From the NCBI RefSeq assembly GCF_954871325.1, contig NC_088778.1, positions 16,891,666 to 16,955,665 on the forward strand: 64,000 nucleotides of DNA. The letters are read 5' to 3'. Shown here one piece after another: positions 33,480-44,309 of this stretch. This stretch comes from Gordionus sp. m RMFG-2023. Its lineage: Eukaryota; Nematomorpha; Gordioida; Chordodea; Parachordodidae. The notes under the pieces were generated by a model. That model saw only the letters and a program-made list of their open reading frames with translations. It did no database searches and was not told the origin of the DNA. Within the stretch, counting starts at the first letter, position 1, and every line of letters starts with the position of its first letter. A program made the position numbers and the translations under genes.

Positions 33480-34130
33480 AAGGTCCGTGAAGTTGGCTCC
33501 CCACTTTTGATTTTCAGTGATTTATAAGTTGGACCGATTTGCACCGTTTTCAGTTCGATTTTGTACCATCACCGTTTTTGAGATATTGAAAGAACAAAAT
33601 GGGGGGAGGGGCAACTTCACGACAGCCCCCCCCCAATTTTTGAATTAAAAATAAAAAGTGTATAGGTTGATAGAGAATGATTTGTACCTTTTTCAGAAAT
33701 TTGTACCATAACCGTTTATAAAAATATGGCGCCAAAAATATTTAAAAAAAATTTTTTTTTTTAAATTTCTTAACATACAACTTTCTCTTCCTATGATGCC
33801 TCAAATTAATTTTTATCTTCATTATTTATTTCGGAATCAAATTTTAAACTTTATATTATAGCGTCCCACCCAATATTGCAATTTTGACATTTTCCAAATT
33901 TTCAAAACAAAATTGATTTATACCCGATTTATACCGTTTCAAACTCGATTTATACTATTACCATTTACCAGCTATTGACCGTTAAAAATATGGCGTCAAA
34001 AAAAAACTCCAAATTAATTTTTTTTTAAATTTTTTAATGTACAACGATAGAGAATCTTTTTCTCTTCCTACAAATTAATTTTTATCATCATTATTTATAT
34101 CGGAAATTGAGAAAATGTTGATAAGGAACA
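33480..34130. repeat. Dispersed repeat with internal tandem units
   Basis: Two imperfect units share the order TTTATACCGTTT, TATGGCG(C/T)CAAAAA, an AT-run, CTCTTCCT and CAAATTAATTTTTATC. One unit is at about 33670-33850 and the next at about 33930-34100. An inverted relative sits at 37030-37230 and shares the words around GCAATATTGGG and GCTAACTTCACG. No coding sequence was seen; it is an unclassified repeat family. Confidence 0.6.
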
Positions 34131-34167
34131 AAAATGTAGTAATACTTTATATATTCAAGTTTAAAGA

Positions 34168-34547
34168 TCTATAATATATATAAAAGCCGTGTCACAGTCA
34201 CAGTGTCGCAATTTATAATATATATTTAAATATTCATGATTTTTTATAAGCGTCTGTGGCCTAATCGGCTAGATGCTTACAAATGTGAGGGGCATTAGCG
34301 AATCCCAGAAAAGAGTTTTTTTTCTTCAATAGAAGATAAAATAATTAAGTGTGACATATTCACATACAATTCAAAGTTTGTTGCTCAACCTATTAAATAG
34401 GTATTCTTATTTTTAAATTTTACAAAACGTAATAGCCAATAGTGTTCTTTTCTTATAGCATCATACCATATCAAAACACTCATTCATCAAAGCATCCATT
34501 AAAATAATATCAACATTACCATCTTATACATCATAAACATTTATCTA
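34168..34547 (+). mobile_element. Helitron-like 5' end, first unit, cut by a second copy
   Basis: Begins with TC after an A (TCTATAATATATATAAAAGC, then CGTGT), the start also found at 34548. No hairpin or CTAG end occurs before the second copy begins, so the unit is truncated or has been invaded. It contains the tRNA-like segment 34250-34315. Confidence 0.55.
34250..34315 (+). other. tRNA-like segment inside the Helitron-like unit
   Basis: GTGGCCTAATCGGCTAGATG resembles a tRNA D-arm with A box, and GCGAATCCCAG resembles the B box of a T-arm. The acceptor stem does not close and the anticodon stem is poor, so this is not a functional tRNA. A related segment with GGGTTCGAATCCCAG lies at about 34640-34700 in the next unit. 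It is probably a tRNA-derived head, as in SINEs. Confidence 0.45.
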
Positions 34548-35778
34548 TCTATAATATATATAAAAGCCGTGTTACACTCAAAGTGTCAGTCAAATGTCAC
34601 AATTTATTATATATTTTAAAAATAGTAAATTTAGAAAAGCGTCAAGAGCGTCGTTTAAAAATCTGAAGACATTGGGTTCGAATCCCAGTATGTTTTTTTT
34701 TCTTAATCCAACTTGGTATTTTTTTTTCTTAATCCAACTTTATATACTCTTTTTTTAATTATATTAATTTCATTATTTTTTTTAATTTTTATTATTTATG
34801 TACTCAATAAAAAATTTAATTTTGCTAGATGAGGGTTTTGTGTATTGTTATCATAGAAACAGATTTCGGATTTGGACTTATTAAGAATGAGTCTTTTAAA
34901 ATTGGCTTCAAGAAATTGAAAACCAATTATTTAGGAAGAGCCTCACAGATTGTTCCATCATCTAATACCAAATATTTATACCCAAATCAAATTTAGATTT
35001 AAGATAATGGATGAGATAATGAATACCAAGGTAAAATAAACGAGGACGTTTGCCCCCTGCTGGATCCTTTCGTCAGAATCTATGACATGCTGAATAAAGG
35101 AGTTTTAATGTTACAATATGTCTCTAAGAATTTTGAATAAACAGGAAATTTGGGATAAAAACAATTCATGAAATGTTCGCGAAATTTGTTATTGAAAGCA
35201 TTTTTAAAGTCTACTTTGATAATAGCCATGTTAGGAGGAGGATTTTGGAATGCAAATGACATGTGAACCTATTTTGCCATCTCCCTTAACACCTAATCCT
35301 AATTGATACGTATACTTAATTAGTTAAGACCCTGGGTTTTGACCTGTGGCAATTATTTTTGTTAATAATCTTATAAATGGCCCAATGCAATGAGGTGGAT
35401 ACCACCCTACAGTGTTTGTGAGATAATCAGGTTTGCCTCCATGATCGATTCGAATCTATGATGGTAGGTATTTTTTTAAAAGAGTATTTAGGAAGGTTTT
35501 AAAAGCATTTAAATAATTCTTTGAGAAGAATGTGGAAAATTTCTTAAATTGATAAATATCATAATTCACACATCATATTTTTTTATTCCATAATTTCGAT
35601 AATATATTTGGCCTTTTCTCTAAAAATTTATAGAAATCTTGGAAGGATGAATACGGATAATCTATTCCTCTCATTTAACTATTCTGATTCATCCATCGTC
35701 AAATGAAGGTAAAATTTATTATTTATCCATACGGAGAAAATTCTGATTCCCCGTCATTCTTGACGGGCTATCAGCTAG
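34548..35778 (+). mobile_element. Non-autonomous Helitron C
   Basis: Starts TCTATAATATATATAAAAGC after an A. It ends with the hairpin CCCGTCA-TTCT-TGACGGG (about 35749-35767) followed by CTATCAGCTAG and a T. A 5' TC, a 3' hairpin and CTRR at an A/T target are the Helitron signature. Helitrons A and B share the hairpin. Inside are a tRNA-like segment and a minus-strand LINE fragment. No Rep or helicase sequence is visible here. Confidence 0.7.
34800..35640 (-). pseudogene. R2-type LINE fragment inside Helitron C
   Basis: The frame 35080-35262 reads IIKVDFKNAFNNKFREHF (RT motif A) and KFPVYSKFLE, matching the LINE at 2126-2347. Near 34945-34970 the frame gives LVLDDGTI, the catalytic motif C with the aspartates kept. 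Frames are broken between these blocks and the endonuclease is missing. It either inserted into the Helitron or was captured by it. Confidence 0.65.
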
Positions 35779-37029
35779 TTATAATAAAAATTAGTAAAAA
35801 ACGAGTAATATTTATGAAAATATTTTTTAAAGACCTATTTATATTTTTAAGAATAAATTAATGAAATGAAGAAGATATCGATTTTAGACAACTATTCAGT
35901 TTACTAAATGAAACTTAAAAATGCTTTATAAATATAAGAAACAACAATTTGAAATACAGTTTTAGGTAATTTTGAAAGGAAACACATGAGTGTTTATATC
36001 AAAAGAATATGAAAGATAGAATGATATTACTGAAGTATATGATCGTGAAGAGGATGATGAAATATTGAATATATGAAAAAAAAATATATTTTGAGAATCT
36101 AGAAAGAAGATAGAATGATAATATTGAAGTATACGATTATGAGGATGATGAAATATTGAATATATGAAAATAATATACATATTTTGAGAATCTAGAAAGA
36201 AGATATCCTTAATGCTATTGGAAATGAAAGATATTAATGTTTATAAAAGATTATTGGTAATAAATATAATACCGGTCTTAAACAAATTTTGACAAAAAGA
36301 GATATATTATAGATATTTATATAATGTAATAAATAATTTTTTATTAAACCTATAGTGCACGAGCATTCATTTGGAGAAATAATTGACAAAAATATATTAT
36401 AGTGAGCATCCACAATATATATGGTTAAAGAAAGTTTGTGTTAGTTTTATCATGGTGATAGTTTATGAGAATAATTATTATATAGAATAAAATATTTTTG
36501 TTTAACTTATAAATCAACAGATAAGTTTCTAGTTAATTTAATCAACTGAGGTTTTTGGTTAACTTTGAAACGAACAGAAGTTTTAGATAAACTTATAAAT
36601 TTTATTAATTATAAATATCATAAATCACTAGAGAAAGTGGAAGAAAAGAGTTTTGTTAAAAGGAAAGATTGGATAAGAACATTTTAAGTATTATTTGGTT
36701 TAAAAAAATCCTAAAAGAATATGTGATCTTCAAAAAAATTTGAATATGGATATTTTAGGATGTGCGAAAATATTTGTCAATAATAATATGAAAAAAAAAT
36801 AATTGTAAAAAAATTACAAATATTTATTTATATGGTTAACATTGGCAAAAAACGAGTGGAGGCAAGAGTAAAAAAATTTTGGAGAATATATATAGTAGCC
36901 GAATACAATATTAACCCTCTAAGCAAATTTAATTATATGGTACTTTCTTATTTTTAAATGAATATAAAAATAGAGCATCATTAGTAAGGATAAAAGTTCC
37001 TCTATCGCTTTCTATTAAAAAATTGATTA
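35779..37029. other. AT-rich DNA with a 94-bp tandem duplication
   Basis: A unit of 94 bp (GATAGAATGATA start, GAGAATCTAGAAAGAA end) occurs at 36015-36108 and again at 36109-36204. One frame through it is acidic (DDEILNI), but I do not call it coding. The remaining sequence is unremarkable. Confidence 0.5.
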
Positions 37030-37230
37030 TTCAATCCCGTTTTAAAATTTGAAAAATGTCAAAATTGCAATATCGGGGGGGGGGGGGGGGGCTAACTTCA
37101 CGCTATAATATAAAGTTTAAGATTTTAGAAATAAATATTTTGAGGCATCATTAGGAAAAGAAAAAATTCTCTAACGTTGTACGTTAAGAAATTTTTTTTT
37201 AAATTAATTTTGAGTGTTTCTTATAGTGCG
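37030..37230. repeat. Inverted relative of the 33480 dispersed repeat
   Basis: Contains TGTCAAAATTGCAATATCGG, a long G-run, CTAACTTCACG and TTGTACGTTAAG. These are the reverse complements of words in 33480-34130. Confidence 0.6.
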
Positions 37231-39447
37231 CACAAATTGAACGTTGCAACGCAGCGTTTCAAAACGCAAACAATGTTTAAATGCATTCGTTCAAATTGAG
37301 AACATTTCCATTTTTCATTTTAAATTATTTTTTAAAAGACAAACTTGCTTACGTTTTCCAAAACTTTTTAAATTTTGAAGTGATAAAATTTTTTTAATTT
37401 TAAGAATAATTATTTTTAAATGATATAATAATATTTTTAGGACATGGAACGATTAAATTACCAAAAGGTTTGCAGAAATGCTGGACAACCATAAAAAAAG
37501 TTTCATTGTTATGGAACATTTATCAGTTAATGGTTCCAGTTATAAATATATTAGAATATTAAATATAATGATATAATTAGCTTGGCATTGGAATTCCCTG
37601 GTTTTGATAACAGTACTCTTTATCTCAAGAAAAGATTGAGAAACTTCAAGGATCAGCTGAATAAGGAGAAAATAGGAAAACCTACTTAATTAAATATTCA
37701 TGTTAATTATTTTATTGGTAAGTTGATAATAACTACTTGAAAAATAAAGATTAGGGCTGTGCCAATTCTCAAATTCTGTTCTGATAATACTACAAAGCCT
37801 ATCCAATACTGATCCAAAATTTATATTAATTTTATTTACCGTCTATATTTGAATAAATCCCACAAAATATTTTACTATTCATATAAAATTAAAAGTGTAT
37901 TTTGTTTTCTTTATTCTGAAAAAGTTAATTTCCTCATTTAAAATATTTGAAATGTTAATTTTCATGTGGTACTCTCAACAACAAAAAAACCTAAAGTACC
38001 GAATGAATTTAATAGGTTATTAAATTTTGGAAGAAAAGCCATCTGGGATGCAGTAAAGGTAATTTTTATCTATAATTTCTTTATATTTTATTTAGACTTT
38101 TTATGGATAGCCTTGTAGAGGATGCTGAAATCTTAAGTTTAGACAACCAAGTGCTGTTTAAAACTATCATCTGATTCACGGATATAACATATACTAATAT
38201 GGGTCAAGTCAAAATTTAGAGACGTAGCTGGAGCCTTTTGCTAGCAATGTAGATACTTTATTTCGAAAAATTTTTATATTTAATATAGAAAAGGCTTATC
38301 GTTCCCGTGTTCATTAAGAAATGGGTAAAGGCAGCCTCTAAACTTTCATCTCTGCTATCTCCGAGACTATTTTAAAATATATTTTTTATCATATGTGCTG
38401 TTGATACGATTCAACTTGTCATTGAAGATCCTTTCAAGAAAAAATTGATTACAAATGTCGTTAACAGAACTGGAAATGATTACCATAGATGACTTCTAAG
38501 TATGCGGTTATTTAAAGCCAGTTTTCAGGAACAAACGAGCTTTGATTATTAATTTATTTTAGTTTAAATTTTTTTTTTTTAATAATTTCAGCTCTGAATG
38601 AGTTCCAACATAAAATTCTAGATATGCCACTAATCATAAGAAATGTTTAACAGATTTGAACTCTCGTTTTTTATCAAGTCATTATGTGAGAACTTTGGTT
38701 TTTCGATCAATTCATCTTGATTTATGAAAATGGGAAGTTGTTTCTTCTTGTCATTTTTAAATTATTAGGGATTACTTCAAAATTTTTCCAATTTCAGTAA
38801 ATTACTAAAAAAATTACGAATTTCAGCAATTTTTTTAAAATATTTTACAGTATATGGCTGAATTTTTGATAGGATATTGAAATAAAAATTCCATTATCCA
38901 GACTTCATTAAATAAAGAATATTAAAAAATTTTAAATGATGTTCTATTTGTAGCCTTATCTTTAAAACCTGGTCTATCGTCTGTTATATTTCAGATTAAA
39001 GATTTTTATTATTGAAATATTATTTTAATTTTTTTAAATTTTCGAACTCAACCCTTACTGGTAAAAAATTTTATCCTCCCAAACATAAATCAAACATGTT
39101 GAAATTTTGCTAGTCCAAAATCAACATATTACTTAAAAAAGTATAAATCTTTTATAATAAATATGTTATCTAAATCTGTCATTATGTTTTATATTATAAA
39201 AAATGGAGAAATTAAATTTTAAATTAATTGCATTGAAGAAATAAAGCTTTATAATGTATAGTAGTTTGAAACCAAATCCTATAATAATAACAGGATTGGC
39301 AAGTCGGTCAATTGACTGAGCAAATACAGTCAATTTAAGATTTAAGCAGTCAAATATTCTAAAATATTATTTTTGTAAATATATCACATAATTATTGTCA
39401 CCCATGATAAACTGAAATAACATTATTAAAAGTAGGCATGTCCAGCA
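37231..39447 (+). other. Coding-like segments of an unknown gene or pseudogene
   Basis: Several plus-strand segments have protein-like composition. One at about 37568-37690 contains LALEFPGFDNSTLYLKKRLR and ends KIGKPT*. One at 37990-38060 gives NEFNRLLNFGRKAIWDAVK and abuts a donor-like AAAG|GTAATTTTT with an acceptor TTTATTTAG about 35 bp later. One at 38400-38470 gives DTIQLVIEDPFKKKLITNVV. Stops intervene and no single exon chain is clear. I recognise no family. After about 38540 the DNA is AT-rich with nothing seen. Confidence 0.25.
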
Positions 39448-39669
39448 TAGTGTTGTTAAATGCTCAATTTAAGCCGATTTTTTAAAACGACTGACTCAAT
39501 ATTTTAGCCATAAAAATATGGCCTAAGCCTCGAGATTTTCCGAATAGATGTCCAAACCTTTGTGCCATCTATGAGCAAAATCATCAGACTTGCATAATAT
39601 TTTTCTGAATAAAATATTGAATTAGCCGTTTTTAAAAATAGGCCCAAATCGAGCTTTCTAACAACACTA
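39448..39669. mobile_element. hAT-type MITE, third copy (222 bp)
   Basis: Starts TAGTGTTGTTAAATGCTC and ends TCTAACAACACTA, with the same body as 5444-5666. The flanking octamers GTCCAGCA and GTCCGGCC agree at six of eight bases, so this is the oldest-looking of the three copies. Confidence 0.82.
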
Positions 39670-40786
39670 GTCCGGCCTTAGTGAAAAGACATCTTAACAG
39701 TCTCACCCCTAATATTGAAAAACTATATTAACAAAAATGATATTTATAGTAGTTAGAATATAATAAAGAACTGAAACAAACCATCTACTCTACTTAGTGG
39801 ACAATATTGTGCCGAGTACAGCCAACAATTAGATTAATTCCCATCTTAACAAACTCTGATTAATCTAAAATAAAATATCTTGTAAATAAGATATAGTATA
39901 CTAAAAAAAAAAAATATTATGGATATTTGCAGCTATTTTTCACAAGCAATTTACCATTACACACTAATAAAAATCCTTATATCAATAATTAAAAGAATAC
40001 ATACTATTAATAACTAGGCAATGGTAAACAATTAGCAAGACCTCTAAAGCATTTAGAAATATTTTGGAATTTTGAAAGAGTGAGCCTATTTAATTTACAT
40101 ATATCAATTTTTTTAAATTAATACATGCTAAGTTGTGTGTTATCTCAATATAGGAATAAACTATACCATTTACATTATTTACGATTTTCTCAAAATGAAC
40201 TTCTATAAAAGTATGCTACCTAATTATCAAATTCCCAGTATCAAGACCATATTTCAAAAATTGAATTCAATTATTGTAATAAAAAACTTGTATTCTTGCA
40301 GGCTGGTGATAATCAAGTCACATTACCTGATATAAATAATTGATGCTGCGATAAAATCTATAAACATTAATCAGATGTTAGCATCAAGCTGTTGGAAGTA
40401 AATTTGCTAACCTTATTTCCTAAGTGTCATAGAAACCCTTCCAAATTCAACAAATAGAAATTAGTCCATTTGAGGCAATATACATTAAAAGAACCAAAAT
40501 ATTACTTAAGAACTAGTTAAAACTTATGATTTAAAAATATAAGAAAGCATAATTGAATTTAAAAAAAAACCTGACAAAGAATCAGCAAAATATCATTGAA
40601 CCTAATTATATGCATTGATGTATTTACTATTAAATAAATATAATATTATCATAAGAACATATAATTGAATTTGATCAATATTTGACTTCCCAACCCTGAA
40701 TATGTGAGTTTATAATTTTTGTGAACTACATTTTATATTAATGAGTCTAATTTTTACTTTAAAAATATTTATACATGATATGATAC
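39670..40786 (-). other. Probable intron or 3' part of CLP1, no exon identified
   Basis: This follows the last recognised CLP1 exon in the direction of transcription. I looked for the expected continuation (a segment like GCVINTCGW, then LDQERLYNEL) and did not find it, so the next exon is either in a long intron or beyond a rearrangement. AT-rich otherwise. Confidence 0.35.
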
Positions 40787-42177
40787 CTCTCGGTTTATCA
40801 GTACACTTTTTTTCAACAATCTGAGAAAGAACTGTAATACAGTGTAAATATAGCTTAATATTATCGCCAGGTGAAATACGTCCAAAATGGATAACCATTG
40901 GTGAAGCAGTATTTGAATATAAGTAATATGATTCTTCTATATCAATGGTTTTTTCAACTTGTATAGCACCTTGTATAGATATACTAAACTAGACATTAAT
41001 ACTAATAATTGTACTTAAATTTCCTGGTATGGAAATCGAACCCTATTAAATAATTGAAAACATATACAAATATGTTTAAAACTTGTCCAACATCAAGATC
41101 TACATATATAGGTTTCCATCCCATCCTAACTGCATAATTCAATAGCAAAGCACATAAGCTACTTTTACCTACATCAACTGGCCCCACAATCATAACCTAT
41201 TTTAATTTTTTTATGTATTATAAAATATCCAAAGGTTGTATATATTGAATAAAATATTTGGCAACTTTTTTAGGGACCCAAAAGTTCCTGCCAAAAATGT
41301 CACCCAAAACAAGGGATTGTGGCGAGAACATTATTTTAAAAATTTTCAAAAGATTTTATAATTTCCTGGGTTTAATCTATCATCTTTGAAAGTTTTCAAA
41401 ATGAGAGTAACAAAAACTTATTTTTAAGCAAAGTCTGATATGCAACAAAAAATAATAATTTGAAGAACTGGAATAAAACAAGGCAAAAAAACCAGGTTTC
41501 ATTCATTTTATGGTTTAATAAAATTTAACAGAATAAATAATATCTAAATAAAAAATTACCCTTGGACCTCTTGTGGTTTTTTCTTTTGCTGACCTTCTCA
41601 TCCTTTCTAAAACTGCATGAGTATTTGCATAACAAATATTTGGTGTTTCTTTAGATATATAAGCTATATAATCAATCAAGTTTTTGTTATCAACATTGTC
41701 ATCATCATTTTCTTCTTTATTTACATTTAATTTATGAATGTGGCTATTTTCTTTTATAATATTTTCAACCCTTAGTAAAATATTGCAGCCATGCCATGTA
41801 TAAACAGCAATTTTGGAACCATGATTTAATGTTATAGGTTTGTCTAATATCAATTCACTACCAAAAATTTCAGCTGTCCCAGATTTGAGCTGTATATAAA
41901 TTAAAAATCAATTTAATCTTATTTTAATGCTTATATTATTGAAATATTTGAGGCTTATTTTTATTACAAATGATAAGTTATTAATATAACTTTTTATATG
42001 CCTATTTTTTGAAATAAAATTTTATTACTGTTAAAAATGCAATATTTTCTTCTTCTATCTCAATTCTAAGTTCTGATTCAGATTCCAGATCAAAGGCTTG
42101 CTCATTTTTAACCTTTATAGACTATTATATTATCAATTCAAATATTTTTTAAAAACTTCATTTTTCTTGTCAGTCAT
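40787..42177 (-). CDS. CLP1: CLP1, polyribonucleotide 5'-hydroxyl-kinase / cleavage factor subunit, 5' exons
   Basis: This host gene on the minus strand encodes the nuclear RNA 5'-kinase of mRNA 3'-end cleavage and tRNA splicing complexes. Recognised exons are 42029-42121 ([16 protein letters not shown]), 41560-41889 ([34 protein letters not shown]), 41083-41196 (Walker [30 protein letters not shown]) and 40787-40988 ([23 protein letters not shown]). Introns of 139, 363 and 94 bp have GT-AG borders, and all joins before the last exon are in phase 0. A first exon MTDKKNE (42157-42177) would need a 35-bp intron and is tentative. These cover the N-terminal domain and the start of the kinase domain, about 250 residues against about 425 in animals. 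The 3' exons were not found. Confidence 0.88.
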
Positions 42178-44309
42178 ATAAAAATAAAAAAATTAGCCTC
42201 TCATATTGACATCTAAGAAATATAATATAACGGATAAAGCCATCCGATATTAAAATATTATCATGTGAGCGATAAACTATTAAAAATAATAATAAACAAA
42301 ATGTTATATAATAAGATAACTGGTGTTGCTAGATCTAATTTGAGGGAACATTTAAATGGAATTATTTTTATTTTGGTCTGGAAAAGTTAAAGAATTTTAA
42401 TTGAATTGAAGCTAGGTTTACGAATAGGTTGATGCAAGAGATTAGAGCTGAGATGTGTTTTGTTTTTTATAAATATTTTAAAGATTTAATATATCATATC
42501 CACTGAATTCAGATTTATCATAAATGAATAATAATTTTTATATATTATTTAATTTCTATGTTCCTTCATAATAAATTAATACAAACAAAGAAAAATTAAC
42601 TAATTAATCGATCAAATTTAATATCCACTTCATTTTCACCTGAAAATCCCCCCTCCCCCCCCCCCTCAAAAAAAAATGTATAAATAAAATAAATATCCTT
42701 AATGTTTGAATTTCGAAATATAGCAACTCAGGGAAATCATTTAATTGAATGAAATATTTTTAAGAATTATATAATGAGGTGAGTTATAAATTAATTTTTT
42801 TTTTTAATTTTTTACTATATATCTTAGATACAAAATCCTTTAGAGAATTTTGAAAGGAAAATATATCCCATCATAAAGGAATAATGTTATTTTTATGTAC
42901 TTTATTATGAAATTATGATTATATATTTGTTGAATATAATAAATAAAATTATATAGTGTTGTTAATTGATTGGTTGTGTAAAACTCAGCCCCGGGGTTTG
43001 GGTCTAAAAATCGGCTAAACCAGCGCACGAACCCCAAGTAAGGGTTAGACTCGGGAATCACCCGTAGTCCAGACTGGTGGTCTAGACCCTGGATGCAGAC
43101 CCGAGGTTCAGGTGAATAGTGTTATTTTAAATAGTTTAATAAAAATTATTTACCAAAAGTGAAGTAGTAGCAAAACGCAATGACGGTTTCTGGAGTTAGA
43201 TAGTAAAGCCCTGCAAGTAGCTTAGCTAAAAAAAAATTTATAATCTGGTCAAGCTAAGGTTTAAAAATACAAAAAAAAATAGGTTTGAAATGAGTTATTA
43301 TATTCGATAGTCAAGCGATTATTTCCAGCCATATGACTTTTGCAAATCACTTTTTTTCTAAATAAAAGATAAATAAAATTGTTTTAGGATCAGGACAAGG
43401 ACAATAAGTAATAAATTGAACTTTATACAAAAATTAAAATATCTTTTATTTATATTTTTAAATTTAAATATTTTCGGATTCAGGTCTAAAAGGATGATGT
43501 TAGTGCCAGATAGATCTTGCTTAAAAATCTTCTTTGATGATATTTTGTACAATACTTAGAACAATACCAAATTTTTAGCTATTTAGAACCTAACCCTTAA
43601 CATTTATTTTTAATATATTTCATTTTTATAAAAAAAAATTTAATATAAAAATAAACAAAAATAATGTTTTTTTTATTTATTAATTAAGAAAAATTATTTT
43701 TGTTTTTATATAAGAGGGGGGGGTATAATTATTTATGTTTTTTTAGATTTTATTTTAGTTTTTTTACTAATTATCCTAAAAAAAAATAATGATCACCACA
43801 TAAAAATTATAAATACAAATGAATATGTCAAAACTCAAAAGACAACGTTGTTTAACAAATTTTTATTATGTTTGATGATTAAAATATAGTCTAAAGTACA
43901 TTTATTAAATCGAGTTAGTAATGGGGTTATACCTGTGCACTGAAGGATCTCTCCATCGTTATTTGCGAGCAAGAAGCAACTAGAACTATTAGCTATAGGG
44001 TGCATAATTAAGGTTTTAAAATTTTTGGATAGCCAATATTGCTAAATATTTTGATCGAAAGGCAATTATTGGTTATTTATTAAGCAATTGAAGATTATCG
44101 TAATGTCCATTAGCGAATTAAGGTTAAATAACAATTTCTGTTAAAAAATAAATCAAGTCAACTATTGGGACAACTAGAGCCAACTCCTGAGCTGACTAAT
44201 GCCAACTCATCTAATAGGGAGCCTTAGCCAATATTTACTAATTTAGGCAAGACCCCGAATATTATTAATTAAATAAAAATATATTACCCGCATTTCTTTT
44301 GATTATATA
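42178..44309. other. Upstream flank of CLP1, repeats but no gene
   Basis: A C-run at about 42646-42666 resembles those next to hAT ends. The segment 42985-43110 is GC-richer, with inverted-repeat-like words (CCCCGGGGTTTGGGTC, GACCCGAGGTTCAGG), and may be a small MITE. No frame looks coding. The CLP1 promoter should lie just right of 42180, but I can name no element. Confidence 0.4.

Noticed and set aside
34250-34315. Functional tRNA gene
   Set aside because: The A and B boxes are recognisable, but the acceptor and anticodon stems do not form. It is kept as tRNA-like only.
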